Positions 8,510 through 17,531 of a stretch of DNA of 64,000 nt are shown piece after piece. The stretch lies in NCBI RefSeq assembly GCF_030529325.1, contig NZ_JAUMXC010000003.1, forward strand, positions 28,581 through 92,580. Reading direction: 5' to 3'. The notes below the pieces were generated by a model, which saw only the letters and a list, made by a program, of their open reading frames with translations, was not told the DNA's origin and did not search any database. The position numbers and the translations under genes were made by a program. Position 1 is the stretch's first letter; the number at the start of each line of letters is the position of its first letter. This stretch comes from Porphyromonas sp. (GTDB lineage Bacteria > Bacteroidota > Bacteroidia > Bacteroidales > Porphyromonadaceae).

Positions 8510-9828
8510 ACTTTTGGTGTAAGTATCTCGATTATTCTTTCATTATTCACTATCATCATACCGTGGCGATCTCCGGTGATACCCTCAGTGAGCTGATAGG
8601 TGTACTTGGGCTTGCCGTCGGGCTGCATGATGGTAGGGAAGTAAACGAACTTGATGCTGTCCGCTCGGTCCTTGAGGTCTTCGCCTGCCTCGATAATGTG
8701 TGTCGAGATCATGAAGATACAGTCATTACGATCGGCAAAAGCTCTCATGACTTCGACTGTTGCTTCGTGGGCATCCTTGACATTGGTACCCCTGAAGAGT
8801 TCGTCAAATACGATGATGAGACGCCCCTCTCTATTGACCTGATCCGCGACTTTCTTGAGTCTTCGTACCTCAGCATAGAAGTGGCTGAGTCCCATGTGCA
8901 TGTTGTCGGGGAGGTTAATTGTGGTGTACATACCGTTGTGTACGCCGAAACGCATCTCTTCGGCAGGGACGGGAAAGCCCATGTGCGCAAGGAACATGAT
9001 CGTGCCGAAAGACTTCATGAAGGTAGACTTACCTGCCATATTGGCCCCGGTGAGGAAAATGACCTTCTGTCCCTTTTCCATGGTGACGGTATTGGGCACT
9101 GCGTTTTTGAGCAAGGGGTGTCTCAACCCTTTGATGTACAGGTTATCATCCGTGGTCACCTCCGGTAGCACAAAGCCTCGTTCGTCAGCCACCTTGGCGA
9201 CTGCTCCGTAGACATCGATGCGGTAAAGTATCTCCAAAAACTTACGAAAGTCCGTGATCCCCTTGTAGCGCAAGAGCTCATCGCAAGCCGCAACTTTATG
9301 GTATGGCAGTCGCTTGACTTTGACTTCCGCGGCAGTCCAGGCAAATGTCTCCGTACCGAGAAGTCTCTCAAGGGTATCCACATCTTGTCGCATAGATGCA
9401 GGGGCATCCGACAGCATGCGTATGATCCCCCTCGCCTCCTCACAGAGATGTACGGTGGAGAGTACAGCCTTATGGATCACGGCATAAGCCACATCCGCTC
9501 CGATGATCCTATTGAGGCGTTGGCGGAGGTTATTATCGTGAGCCTTGAGACGAGCACGCTCATCAGTATTGCTGAGGTAATGCTCTATAGAGTCGAACCA
9601 CTCGCTATTGAGCTTGGGTACGATCTTCCGCTCCATGAAGAAGCGAAAGATCGATATCCTTTCTTTTATCTTCTCAGCCTCCGAGAGCGGATACCTGAAC
9701 ATATCCTCAAGTATCTGAGCGCTCCCTCGTGTCTGAGCCTTGTTGAAGATCCCAAAGATCGAATCGCTCTGAGGCTTGTTGAAGATCTTGAGGTCTGTGA
9801 GTGTCTGTTTGTCTATGATAAAAGCCAT
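8506..9828 (-). CDS. MutS-family ATPase lacking the mismatch-recognition domain (paralogue 2)
   Basis: A 440-residue tandem paralogue of the next gene. Both begin M-x-FIIDKQT and share the same domain plan and length. Walker A GANMAGKS is at about 261-268, Walker B IVFDEL is followed by FRGTN, and THII marks the switch region. It too lacks the FxE clamp domain and the Smr domain. It is first of the pair in transcription order and overlaps the second by 4 nt. The gene upstream (permease-GldG fusion) ends 36 nt away, so all three may be co-transcribed. A full-length MutS is encoded separately at 21.5 kb, so these are additional proteins. Confidence 0.9.
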   Translation of the reverse strand: MAFIIDKQTLTDLKIFNKPQSDSIFGIFNKAQTRGSAQILEDMFRYPLSEAEKIKERISIFRFFMERKIVPKLNSEWFDSIEHYLSNTDERARLKAHDNNLRQRLNRIIGADVAYAVIHKAVLSTVHLCEEARGIIRMLSDAPASMRQDVDTLERLLGTETFAWTAAEVKVKRLPYHKVAACDELLRYKGITDFRKFLEILYRIDVYGAVAKVADERGFVLPEVTTDDNLYIKGLRHPLLKNAVPNTVTMEKGQKVIFLTGANMAGKSTFMKSFGTIMFLAHMGFPVPAEEMRFGVHNGMYTTINLPDNMHMGLSHFYAEVRRLKKVADQVNREGRLIIVFDELFRGTNVKDAHEATVEVMRAFADRNDCIFMISTHIIEAGEDLKDRADSIKFVYFPTIMQPDGKPKYTYQLTEGITGDRHGMMIVNNERIIEILTPKV

Positions 9829-9864
9829 TGTTGTCGTCCTACTTTGTCGTTAATTCATCCATGC

Positions 9865-12159
9865 TCAACGTCCCCTCCGACGTAGCCATATGAATAGGGC
9901 TGTCAGGAACATAAGTCCGGGGATCAACCACACAAACACGACTCTCGCCCATGTAACGGTAGCATCTGAAAGTTCCATGTGCTTGTCAGGAGAGTCCGGA
10001 CGACGGACATCGATAGGCACTTCTCCATCGGAGAACCAGTCAAAAGCTCCCAAAATCATGTAGTAGTTAAATGCCTTGACTCCCGGTCTCTCACGCATCA
10101 CCTCGCCATTGCTGATGCAGTCTGCATCTCCTGCGACAATGATCTTCTGCGTACGCTCTCCGACCTGACGAGTGAGTGCGATGGCAAGGTCATAGGACTT
10201 CTCCACTTCTCCTATTGCAGGATTGAGACGGACGGAATCGTTGAGGAAGTCTGTTGTCTCCAACTCGTTCCAACATCCCACAGAGTCTGTCTTCATGAGA
10301 GAGACGACCTCAAATCCCTTGTCTGTATCATACTCCACACTCGTTGCTCCCGACATGGCGACACCATAACCGTACGAGCGCAAAGTGCCGAACATATGTG
10401 ACAACTCTCCGGCCTCTTTTGTAGGTAGTGCCAAGGCAAGATCTGCCGAATACTCTACCGTAGGATGGACGATATGTCCCGGGCTGAAACGCACCCCGAG
10501 CATCTCCACGATAGGATTCATGACCTCCTGACGACCGGGATCACCGGTGATGAGGAGATTACCCCCTCTGTCGATGTACGCTTGGATACGTGCAAGTTCG
10601 ACATCTGAGAGAGGCTCGCGAAGCTCTCCGATGACAAGGATGTTGATGTCCTCGGGAATATCCTGATCTATACTTATATCAGAGTATGCAAATCCCTGAT
10701 TGATGAGCGAGTGACGGAAGTTTTTCATCTGAGCAAACATACTGTATGCCCTTTCACTGTAATGATCGGTCGGACGAGCACCCTTTCCGGAAAGGAAGCC
10801 CACCATAGGCAGATCCATGACGAGACGCTTGAGAGCAGCAGTGATCTCGCTCTCCAAGGGAAAGATCATGTTGTCGTCGAAGATACGGAGGAAGGTCTTC
10901 TTACCGTTGTATTCTATTTCGCGGACAAATCTGTACCCTTCGCCCGAAAGATCCACTCCGAGTCGAGCGAATTCATCAGGAGTCAGGAACATCTTCGGAT
11001 CAAAGTTATTGATCTCTATCATCTTATTGAACTTTTCCTCTGTCGTCAAGTCCGGGAAACGCTGGTCAAATGAAGGATTGTTGGCCTCGTGATAGTAGTA
11101 GACATACTTCATCTTCATATCCGGCTTGAAGCGCAGATACTGCTCGAACAGCTTGCGATCCTCGTTGATACGCTCGGGCATACCGATCCAGAAGTGAGGA
11201 TCGAGGAGGTTTACATAGCTGGTGATGGTCACCTTGCCATCGAGTCTCTTGACGATATCCTGACTGTGGGAAGTGATGGTATTTCGTTTTGTCGTCGTAG
11301 CATCATAGTACTTCTTCGCCATAGGCTGCGAAGAGACATATCCCAACCCGAGAGCGATGATCCACACGCTTGCGTACTGTGAAACTACCACCCATGTCGG
11401 CTTGCTCGTGCGGAGCGACTGCAGACGGAGGATAGCCATGGAGAGAAAAAGAACGATGACGATGATGAAGTAAAGCACGTTTTCCGTACTGATCATCCCT
11501 TGGATAAATTCTGAAGAACGCCCTGTCATCGACAGCCAGTAAGTGATGTCTCTCACAAAAGCAATGTCCTGTCCCCAGGAGGATACCATGGACAAGAGAG
11601 TGAGGATCGTCAGCGTACCCACAGCCGCCACCACTTGGTACGATGTCAGACTGGACATAAACAGACCGATGACAGCATACGCACAGGTGAGTAGGAAGAT
11701 GCCCAAGAGACCACTGAGGATGACTTCGTAGTTGAAGTGGTCTACCTTGACAGCTCCCCAAACTGCATAAGCTCCCAACACAGCGATGAGGACAAGGATA
11801 TAGACCACCACGGAGAGGTACTTGCCCAAGATGATCTGAGCATTGGTCACGGGGGATGAATAGAGGAGCTTGATAGAGCCTGAACTGTACTCACGACTCA
11901 TGAGATTCATCGTCAAGAGCGGGAGATACAGGTAAAGATTGCCTTGGGCTTTGCTGTAGATCCCTTCCCATCCGGAAAACATATAGGAAGTAAGGTCATG
12001 CAAAGGATAACCCATCGCAAGGTTTTGCACCAACTGCTTGAGGATGCCCAGCAAGTCTGTACTTACAGTGAAAGTAAAAAGGATCAAGATAAGCCATGCT
12101 ATAGGTGAAAAGAACAACACCTGAAGTTCGGCCTTGGCTATTTTGAGTATAATCTTCAT
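9865..12159 (-). CDS. ABC-2 permease fused to GldG-like auxiliary domain
   Basis: A 764-residue membrane protein. Residues 1-245 are an ABC-2-type permease with about six hydrophobic helices. A further helix at about 260-280 leads into a large extracytoplasmic GldG/ABC_transp_aux-like region (about 285-735, including DRGGNLLITGDPGR), and a C-terminal anchor ends in LRRRGR. Flavobacteria encode GldF and GldG separately, while Bacteroidales often carry this fusion. I start at MKIILKIAKAEL (12159): an in-frame extension to 12312 would give a polar, non-signal leader next to repeat copy B. The partner ATPase is the gene upstream at 12468. The substrate is unknown, and gliding should not be inferred. 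Confidence 0.88.
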   Translation of the reverse strand: MKIILKIAKAELQVLFFSPIAWLILILFTFTVSTDLLGILKQLVQNLAMGYPLHDLTSYMFSGWEGIYSKAQGNLYLYLPLLTMNLMSREYSSGSIKLLYSSPVTNAQIILGKYLSVVVYILVLIAVLGAYAVWGAVKVDHFNYEVILSGLLGIFLLTCAYAVIGLFMSSLTSYQVVAAVGTLTILTLLSMVSSWGQDIAFVRDITYWLSMTGRSSEFIQGMISTENVLYFIIVIVLFLSMAILRLQSLRTSKPTWVVVSQYASVWIIALGLGYVSSQPMAKKYYDATTTKRNTITSHSQDIVKRLDGKVTITSYVNLLDPHFWIGMPERINEDRKLFEQYLRFKPDMKMKYVYYYHEANNPSFDQRFPDLTTEEKFNKMIEINNFDPKMFLTPDEFARLGVDLSGEGYRFVREIEYNGKKTFLRIFDDNMIFPLESEITAALKRLVMDLPMVGFLSGKGARPTDHYSERAYSMFAQMKNFRHSLINQGFAYSDISIDQDIPEDINILVIGELREPLSDVELARIQAYIDRGGNLLITGDPGRQEVMNPIVEMLGVRFSPGHIVHPTVEYSADLALALPTKEAGELSHMFGTLRSYGYGVAMSGATSVEYDTDKGFEVVSLMKTDSVGCWNELETTDFLNDSVRLNPAIGEVEKSYDLAIALTRQVGERTQKIIVAGDADCISNGEVMRERPGVKAFNYYMILGAFDWFSDGEVPIDVRRPDSPDKHMELSDATVTWARVVFVWLIPGLMFLTALFIWLRRRGR

Positions 12160-12467
12160 AAAAATAAACTTCGTCGTAGTTTTATATAATAGTGTTCTAA
12201 GCGTCTCGTGACATACATCACATGGGACAGGCTGCCTGAAAGCGTATGTTACCGGACACAATTCCTGACGAGACTCCACCTCTGAAACAGAGCGGGAAGC
12301 CAGAAGCCTCAAAAAGGTTGTCTAACTTGACAAATCAAGTTGTCTAACTTGTGATCGAAGGTTGTCTAACTTGAGATCGAACCTTCTTTACCTTTTTTCT
12401 GACACATGTTTTTTCCCCATGGACATGGACGTCACATCCGGCGTCATAGATTGATGTCCGAGAGTTA
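12160..12467. other. Spacer containing repeat copy B
   Basis: A 308-bp gap inside an otherwise tight leftward gene row. It carries the direct-repeat variant of the 22-bp-period element. No gene and no clear TAnnTTTG promoter was seen. Confidence 0.55.
12316..12385 (+). repeat. 22-bp-period repeat element, copy B (direct-repeat variant)
   Basis: Three half-sites (GTTGTCTAACTTG at 12317, 12339 and 12361) all in the same orientation, spaced exactly 22 bp apart. They are preceded by an A-tract and followed by GATCGAACCTT. The other four copies have inverted half-sites, so this copy differs in architecture but not in unit or period. Confidence 0.88.
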
Positions 12468-13394
12468 TCAGTAACGCTTTTTGGACAGCTCGGCAAAGAC
12501 AGCGTTCATCGAGCTCTTTTCGAGCATCATCTCGGTAAGGTACCAATTATGCTCGACACTCTTCTCGACAATCTGCTGTGTCACTTCCTGATAGTCGTTG
12601 AACTTTATCCGGTAGTTGTAGCCTCCCAGCTCTTCCACATCGAGGACTCCGGGGATGCGGCTAAGATCCTCGACAGTAGGCATTGCCATGAGAGACACGA
12701 TGAGCGAGTCGGGGACGATATAGCTGTCAAACTCCTGCACAGAGCCGGAGAAGACCAGTTGCCCCTGCTCGATCATATAGATATGGTCACAGATGGCCTG
12801 TACCTCCGACAGTATGTGGGTCGAAAGCAGTACGGTGCGGTCCTCGGCAATATCTTTGATGAGACGGCGCACATCGAGGATCTGATTGGGGTCGAGCCCG
12901 TTGGTGGGTTCATCAAAGATGACAAACTCGGGATTGTGGATGATCGCCTGAGCTATACCCACACGCTGCTGATATCCACCGGAAAGGTTGCGTATCAGAC
13001 GATGACGGAAGTGACCAAGACGGCAACGTTCGAGCGCTACATCCACAGCCTTGGGGATCTCCCTGTCCGGGACAAATCTCAAGGAAGCACTATAAGCCAA
13101 AAACTCACTCACGGTAAGATCCTTCTGCAAAGGTGGGGTCTGTGGCAAAAAGCCGATACGACGCTTGGCTTCGACGGGGTCTTTGCTGATGCTGTGCCCC
13201 ATGATATACACATCTCCCTCGGTCTGCTTCAGTGAACCACACATGATGTTCATGGTGGTAGACTTCCCGGCTCCATTGGAGCCGAGAAGTCCGTATATAC
13301 CATGCTTGGGGATCTCGAAATCTATATCCCTCACAGCCCATTGCACACTGTAGCGATGCGACAGGTGCTCGACTTTAACTATTGGTTCTTTCAT
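12468..13394 (-). CDS. ABC transporter ATP-binding protein
   Basis: A 308-residue ATPase of the ABC-2/GldA-like group that powers the permease-GldG fusion encoded downstream. Walker A GSNGAGKST is at about 38-46, the signature LSGGYQQR at about 137, Walker B VIFDEPTNGLDP at about 158, and the H-loop is LLSTHILSE. About 80 residues follow the nucleotide-binding domain, as in drug/polysaccharide-type exporters. The PKD-like lipoprotein gene of uptake locus 1 ends only 34 nt upstream and I see no promoter between, so read-through from locus 1 is possible. The ATPase and permease genes are separated by repeat copy B. Confidence 0.95.
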   Translation of the reverse strand: MKEPIVKVEHLSHRYSVQWAVRDIDFEIPKHGIYGLLGSNGAGKSTTMNIMCGSLKQTEGDVYIMGHSISKDPVEAKRRIGFLPQTPPLQKDLTVSEFLAYSASLRFVPDREIPKAVDVALERCRLGHFRHRLIRNLSGGYQQRVGIAQAIIHNPEFVIFDEPTNGLDPNQILDVRRLIKDIAEDRTVLLSTHILSEVQAICDHIYMIEQGQLVFSGSVQEFDSYIVPDSLIVSLMAMPTVEDLSRIPGVLDVEELGGYNYRIKFNDYQEVTQQIVEKSVEHNWYLTEMMLEKSSMNAVFAELSKKRY

Positions 13395-13428
13395 TGATAG
13401 TATATTGATTTGAATGGGAGTCTGCTTA

Positions 13429-15087
13429 TTATCTGTCCTGATAAGCAGTACGATAGCCTACTTCTCTGAACGAAAGCACCTTGCCTCCGACATTACCTTT
13501 GAAGAGAAGTTGAGGTTGAGTGACGATGGTGATGTCATAGAGCATGATGTCTCCGTTTTCACATCCGATCATGATGCTGCTACAGTTGGAGTATTCGTAA
13601 GCAAGAGCGGTGATCTTGGACTTGACTTCGACCTCAAACTTTGCCCAGGTGACATTGGGATCCATGGCGTTGATACCATGAGTGTAGTACCAGATCGAGT
13701 TGTCCTTTGAACGCGTGATGAAAGTCCTCATACGAGCAGCACCTGAAGTAGGGTCACTACGTAGTGTAGAAGTCGTCAGGATGAGATCATCCTTGGTCAT
13801 ACGAGGGAGTTGTACGTCCGTCTTGTATGTCAAATCTCTCACAAGAAGGTTTTGATTGTTGACCGCAATATCGGCAGTATAAGTAAATGAAGGATCATCC
13901 TTTTTGTTATAGAAGATCGTAAACATAGACTCGATATTCCTGACGACAAAACTGTACCAACTGCCCTGATAGTGAGATGTTCCTCTGAGAGCCACAACCT
14001 CGATATTGTCACCAAGATTTGACAATGGCATTCTCTGAGTATCGGCAAGAGGACTCAGGCGAGTGCGGTAGACAGAGATCTGTCCCATCGTGCCGTCGTT
14101 GGCATTGATACGCTCGATAAAGTTGTTTGCAAAAAGGATACGATTGTTTTTCTTGTCCAAACAAAGGAAGTTCGCCGTAAGACGGCTGCTACCGAAGAGA
14201 CTGATCTCATAGCCCTTGTCGTCCAACAGATAAGGCTCTGTCAAGAACTTACCGCCAAGGTAATTAGCTCCCATGACTCTGGTATAGAGCTTGCCATCCT
14301 CAGTCGTGACAAAGGTAGAAGGACGACCGTCCGAACCCAAGACATCGATATCCGCACGACTCACGGGCTTGAAGTTGGCAGGGACACCATCCAAAAACTC
14401 TTCGTCAAGGCTGCCGACATGCTCAAACTTATCCGCAGAGATGATATAACTACCTTGATCTGTGAGCACTGTATACGCTCCGGTGACACCTATATGCCTT
14501 GCAAAAGACCAAGACATCTCGATAGGCTTACCGACGAGACTCTTACCATTATTGTGATCCTCAAAAGCATTAGTTTTCAACAAATATGTACTTTTCCCAT
14601 CGACAGTGCGTTCTCTGAGTGTCGAGAGATTTGCTTTTCCACCGTTGTTGCTCAAGATGGTCCAGTCTCCATTGGAGTAGTATGGATAGAGCCATAGGAG
14701 GATGATCTTTTGGAATGAGATCTCCGATCCTTTCTCATAGATCTTGAACATACCGTAGTAACCTTGGGTAAGGTTGTAGCCATTCAACCCGGCTTTCTTT
14801 ATCAACTCATCCACAGGCAACTCTGCAACCAACTTATCAGCTACGACTTTGCCATTGACCTCCCACTCATATCTGACGTTGTCAGCTCTGAGGGCAGAGT
14901 CCTTGGGCCAAACAAAAAGTTTGCTACCATCGAGGCGAATGTTGCCACCGCCGTGTCCGTAATATGTGCCATAGTTGTCCGACAACCAACGAGGAGGATT
15001 GAGCTCCAAATAGTCATAGTTGCCGGTATCCTTAAAGCAAGATGAAAGTAGCAGTAAGGAGAATATGAAATATAGTATTCGTTTCAT
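13429..15087 (-). CDS. PKD-like family lipoprotein of uptake locus 1
   Basis: A 552-residue lipoprotein with lipobox LLLSSC (Cys17) followed by FKDTGNYDY, the same opening as its counterpart in locus 2 (CYKDLGNYNY). An Ig/PKD-like N-terminal part contains RYEWEVNGK, and a long beta-rich C-terminal part contains WTILSNNGG. It is fourth in the SusC-SusD-DUF4843-PKD-like order and is expected on the outer-membrane surface as an accessory binding protein. The ligand is unknown. Spacing to the DUF4843 gene is 32 nt. Confidence 0.85.
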   Translation of the reverse strand: MKRILYFIFSLLLLSSCFKDTGNYDYLELNPPRWLSDNYGTYYGHGGGNIRLDGSKLFVWPKDSALRADNVRYEWEVNGKVVADKLVAELPVDELIKKAGLNGYNLTQGYYGMFKIYEKGSEISFQKIILLWLYPYYSNGDWTILSNNGGKANLSTLRERTVDGKSTYLLKTNAFEDHNNGKSLVGKPIEMSWSFARHIGVTGAYTVLTDQGSYIISADKFEHVGSLDEEFLDGVPANFKPVSRADIDVLGSDGRPSTFVTTEDGKLYTRVMGANYLGGKFLTEPYLLDDKGYEISLFGSSRLTANFLCLDKKNNRILFANNFIERINANDGTMGQISVYRTRLSPLADTQRMPLSNLGDNIEVVALRGTSHYQGSWYSFVVRNIESMFTIFYNKKDDPSFTYTADIAVNNQNLLVRDLTYKTDVQLPRMTKDDLILTTSTLRSDPTSGAARMRTFITRSKDNSIWYYTHGINAMDPNVTWAKFEVEVKSKITALAYEYSNCSSIMIGCENGDIMLYDITIVTQPQLLFKGNVGGKVLSFREVGYRTAYQDR

Positions 15088-15119
15088 TTTTATTCTGTCG
15101 AAATTAGTTGATTAAACGA

Positions 15120-15872
15120 TTACACCTTGACTGTCATTGGCGAACCATCCTCTTCGGTCTGAGGATTTTTGACAAGCCATTCCTTGAAAGCAAGAGCCAT
15201 CTTACGAACCTTATCGGGATTATCCTTGATAAAGTTGGTATTGATCTGATCTGCTCCGGGGATATTCTCCAAGAAAAGACGATACTTCTTTGTCGAATAA
15301 CGTCCCAAAAGACCTTCTTCGATCTCACGATCCCACCACAATGGGCGTACAGGATCTTTCGTGATGTGCAGAATAGCGATAGAACGCTCTGTCTGACCTA
15401 CCTTCACCTCACCTTCCTCTTGGATGGCAAGAGCAAGCTTGTAGCCTTTCTCGAGGGTATTGAGTCTCTCACTTCTATTGATCTGTATCTTTATAGTATC
15501 CTGGATCATCTTTTCTCTCGCTCCGACAGGTTTGGCCCTGAAGGTGTACGAATCTGCGATCGTATACTCAGATGGTAGAGCAGTCGTCAAGTTGTCCACT
15601 ACTTTGAGCTTAAACTTCAAGTCCTTTTCCAATGGACGTCCCGCCAAGAGGACAATCAGCTCTGCATAGACTTTGTCATCCTGAGGCTTGGCGAAAAAGA
15701 AAGTCACACTGGTCGAATCCGCCTTTTCTGTACCGGGAGCCACAGCATCTTTCCAAAACTTCTCGAAGTAGAGATACTTGTCTTCACCGAACACGAGCAG
15801 ATCTTCCTCCTTGCACGAGTATGTGCTCAAAAGGGTAAGGACGGATAGAATGGTAAATATATATTTCTTCAT
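15120..15872 (-). CDS. DUF4843 lipoprotein of uptake locus 1
   Basis: A 250-residue lipoprotein with a lipobox ending STYSC (Cys20) and an acidic sorting-like stretch KEEDLLVF. The body shows the DUF4843 pattern: YLYFEKFW, a VTFFFA strand, a Calx-beta-like middle (LKFKLKVVDN) and a C-terminal helical part with RPLWWDREIEEGLLGRYS. It is always found beside SusC/SusD pairs and presumably surface-exposed. Gaps of 17 nt to SusD and 32 nt to the PKD-like gene support one operon. Function within the complex is not known. Confidence 0.85.
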   Translation of the reverse strand: MKKYIFTILSVLTLLSTYSCKEEDLLVFGEDKYLYFEKFWKDAVAPGTEKADSTSVTFFFAKPQDDKVYAELIVLLAGRPLEKDLKFKLKVVDNLTTALPSEYTIADSYTFRAKPVGAREKMIQDTIKIQINRSERLNTLEKGYKLALAIQEEGEVKVGQTERSIAILHITKDPVRPLWWDREIEEGLLGRYSTKKYRLFLENIPGADQINTNFIKDNPDKVRKMALAFKEWLVKNPQTEEDGSPMTVKV

Positions 15873-15889
15873 AGTTTGATCCGTTGTTA

Positions 15890-17515
15890 TTAGAAGTTTT
15901 GATTGACAGGTATCGGAGGCATGTACTCGGACTTGTTCATAGGACGTCTCTCATTTTGATCTCCGACGCATGGGAACTTAAGTCTCTTGTACAGATAGAA
16001 GAGTTGACCCTCTGATATCCATTCTCTTTGAGCATCATTGACGAGGTCTCTGGCAAATGTATCAAAGTCACCTGCGACAGGAAGTGGAGTGCCTCTCAAG
16101 CCTCTCATCTCTCTCAACCTGTTGAGCACCTCATAAGCCCCTGCAAAATCACCTTTGCGTGCGTGGCACTCTGCAATGATGTAAAGGAGCTCGGAAGTCC
16201 TGATGATAGGGCTTTTGTTCAAAGTCTTGTTCCTCTCAAGTGTATTTGAACTTGGGAAGAGCTTGAGAGAGTACACGTGAAGAGGCTCTCTACCGAAGAA
16301 GCCGTCATAGTTCGGAGTAAACAGCATGGACTGACCTCTGTAGTCTTGCTCGTACTCATCTGCATTTGTGGACTTGTTTTCAAATATGTTTTGTCTCTTG
16401 AGTGCCAACAAGAACCATTGTCCGGGTGCGTTTCTCTCTGCTACTTTCTTAAAATGGAACTCGATATTGTAGTCATTGTATGCATTTTCGTTGTCAAGAG
16501 CAAAGATAATGCTCCATGGCATTCTGAGGTATCTTTTTTGTTCGGGGTCATTGGTCCCTGCGATATGATACCATTCTTCATTCTTGTACATCTCCATTTC
16601 ATTTCCGGAGCCTTCGATACCTTTTGCCTTTGCTTCCCATACAAAAGTTGCGTACTCCAGGGCCTTGTCATAGTTACCCATATAAAGATATACTCTTGCC
16701 AACAAAGCCTTGATGGCATGGTGAGTCAGGCGATAACCTCTGTTTTTTAAGAAAGATTCGGGGACTTCTCCCGATGGCAACTTAGTCTCAAATCCGGACT
16801 CTTTTTCGTTTTCAAAACGAGCTCTCCAACTCGCATTGGAGCCCATACCCAAAGCTGTGGTGTCATATGCCAAAGTGAGTTCGGCTGCTTTTTCAAAGTC
16901 AGCGACGACATTGTCCAGATAAGTAGACACATCTATGCCTTCAGGTTGGATATCAGGATAAGTCTTCACATAGGGAAGAAGGACAGTGTTGTCATTCTCG
17001 ATCGGAGCAGGTGTGAAAAGTCGGCAAAGGTCAAAGTGCATCAGAGCACGACAAGCGTACGCTTCACCAAGGATCATCGAACGCTCCATTTCCTTGTACT
17101 CAAAGAGACTTGGAGATGCTGCTTCCGCCTGAGTAATGAGGTTGTTGGCATTCGCGATGGCATTGTATCCGGTTTCCCATATAGCATCGGTCATCCTCAA
17201 CACCACATCGTTTTGGTATTCAAACGAAGATATCCTCTGATACACAGAAGCGTTGTCCTGACCGAAGCCTCTGCTGTTCCAAGTCCAGTCATACTGCTGA
17301 GAGAGACAGTCGATATAACCAAACTGGAGTTCCAAGCCATATAGGGATCTACTCGCCATCTGACTATATACACCGGCCAGTGCCGTACGGTATCCATCTC
17401 CCGTCTTGTATAGTTTTTTGTCCGTTGCTTCGCCTTCGGGTTCGATGTCAAGCCATGAGCAAGAGCTATAGCTTATACAAAGGAGAAGGGCAAAGATTTT
17501 TATATATGATTTCAT
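15890..17515 (-). CDS. RagB/SusD family substrate-binding lipoprotein, locus 1
   Basis: A 541-residue surface lipoprotein that forms the lid over the partner SusC barrel and captures substrate. The lipobox ends YSSC (Cys19) and is followed by SWLDIEPEG, a standard SusD opening. The SusD TPR scaffold is visible in ALMHFDLCRLF and in the C-terminal ELLYIIAECHARKGDF ... NRLREMRG pattern. It lies 16 nt after susC. The paralogue at 58.7 kb is 480 residues with the same features. No glycan-processing gene is linked, so the substrate may be peptide, glycoconjugate or another compound. Confidence 0.93.
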   Translation of the reverse strand: MKSYIKIFALLLCISYSSCSWLDIEPEGEATDKKLYKTGDGYRTALAGVYSQMASRSLYGLELQFGYIDCLSQQYDWTWNSRGFGQDNASVYQRISSFEYQNDVVLRMTDAIWETGYNAIANANNLITQAEAASPSLFEYKEMERSMILGEAYACRALMHFDLCRLFTPAPIENDNTVLLPYVKTYPDIQPEGIDVSTYLDNVVADFEKAAELTLAYDTTALGMGSNASWRARFENEKESGFETKLPSGEVPESFLKNRGYRLTHHAIKALLARVYLYMGNYDKALEYATFVWEAKAKGIEGSGNEMEMYKNEEWYHIAGTNDPEQKRYLRMPWSIIFALDNENAYNDYNIEFHFKKVAERNAPGQWFLLALKRQNIFENKSTNADEYEQDYRGQSMLFTPNYDGFFGREPLHVYSLKLFPSSNTLERNKTLNKSPIIRTSELLYIIAECHARKGDFAGAYEVLNRLREMRGLRGTPLPVAGDFDTFARDLVNDAQREWISEGQLFYLYKRLKFPCVGDQNERRPMNKSEYMPPIPVNQNF

Positions 17516-17531
17516 AGTTATTACTTATTTA

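Noticed and set aside
12160..12312. N-terminal extension of the permease-GldG gene to 12312
   Set aside because: The extra 51 residues are polar and cysteine-containing without a signal, and end beside repeat copy B; the hydrophobic permease start at 12159 fits the family.
12317..12374. Possible mini-CRISPR array (three direct repeats at 22-bp period)
   Set aside because: The 14-bp units with 8-bp spacers are far too short, other copies are palindromic with the same period, and no cas gene is present.
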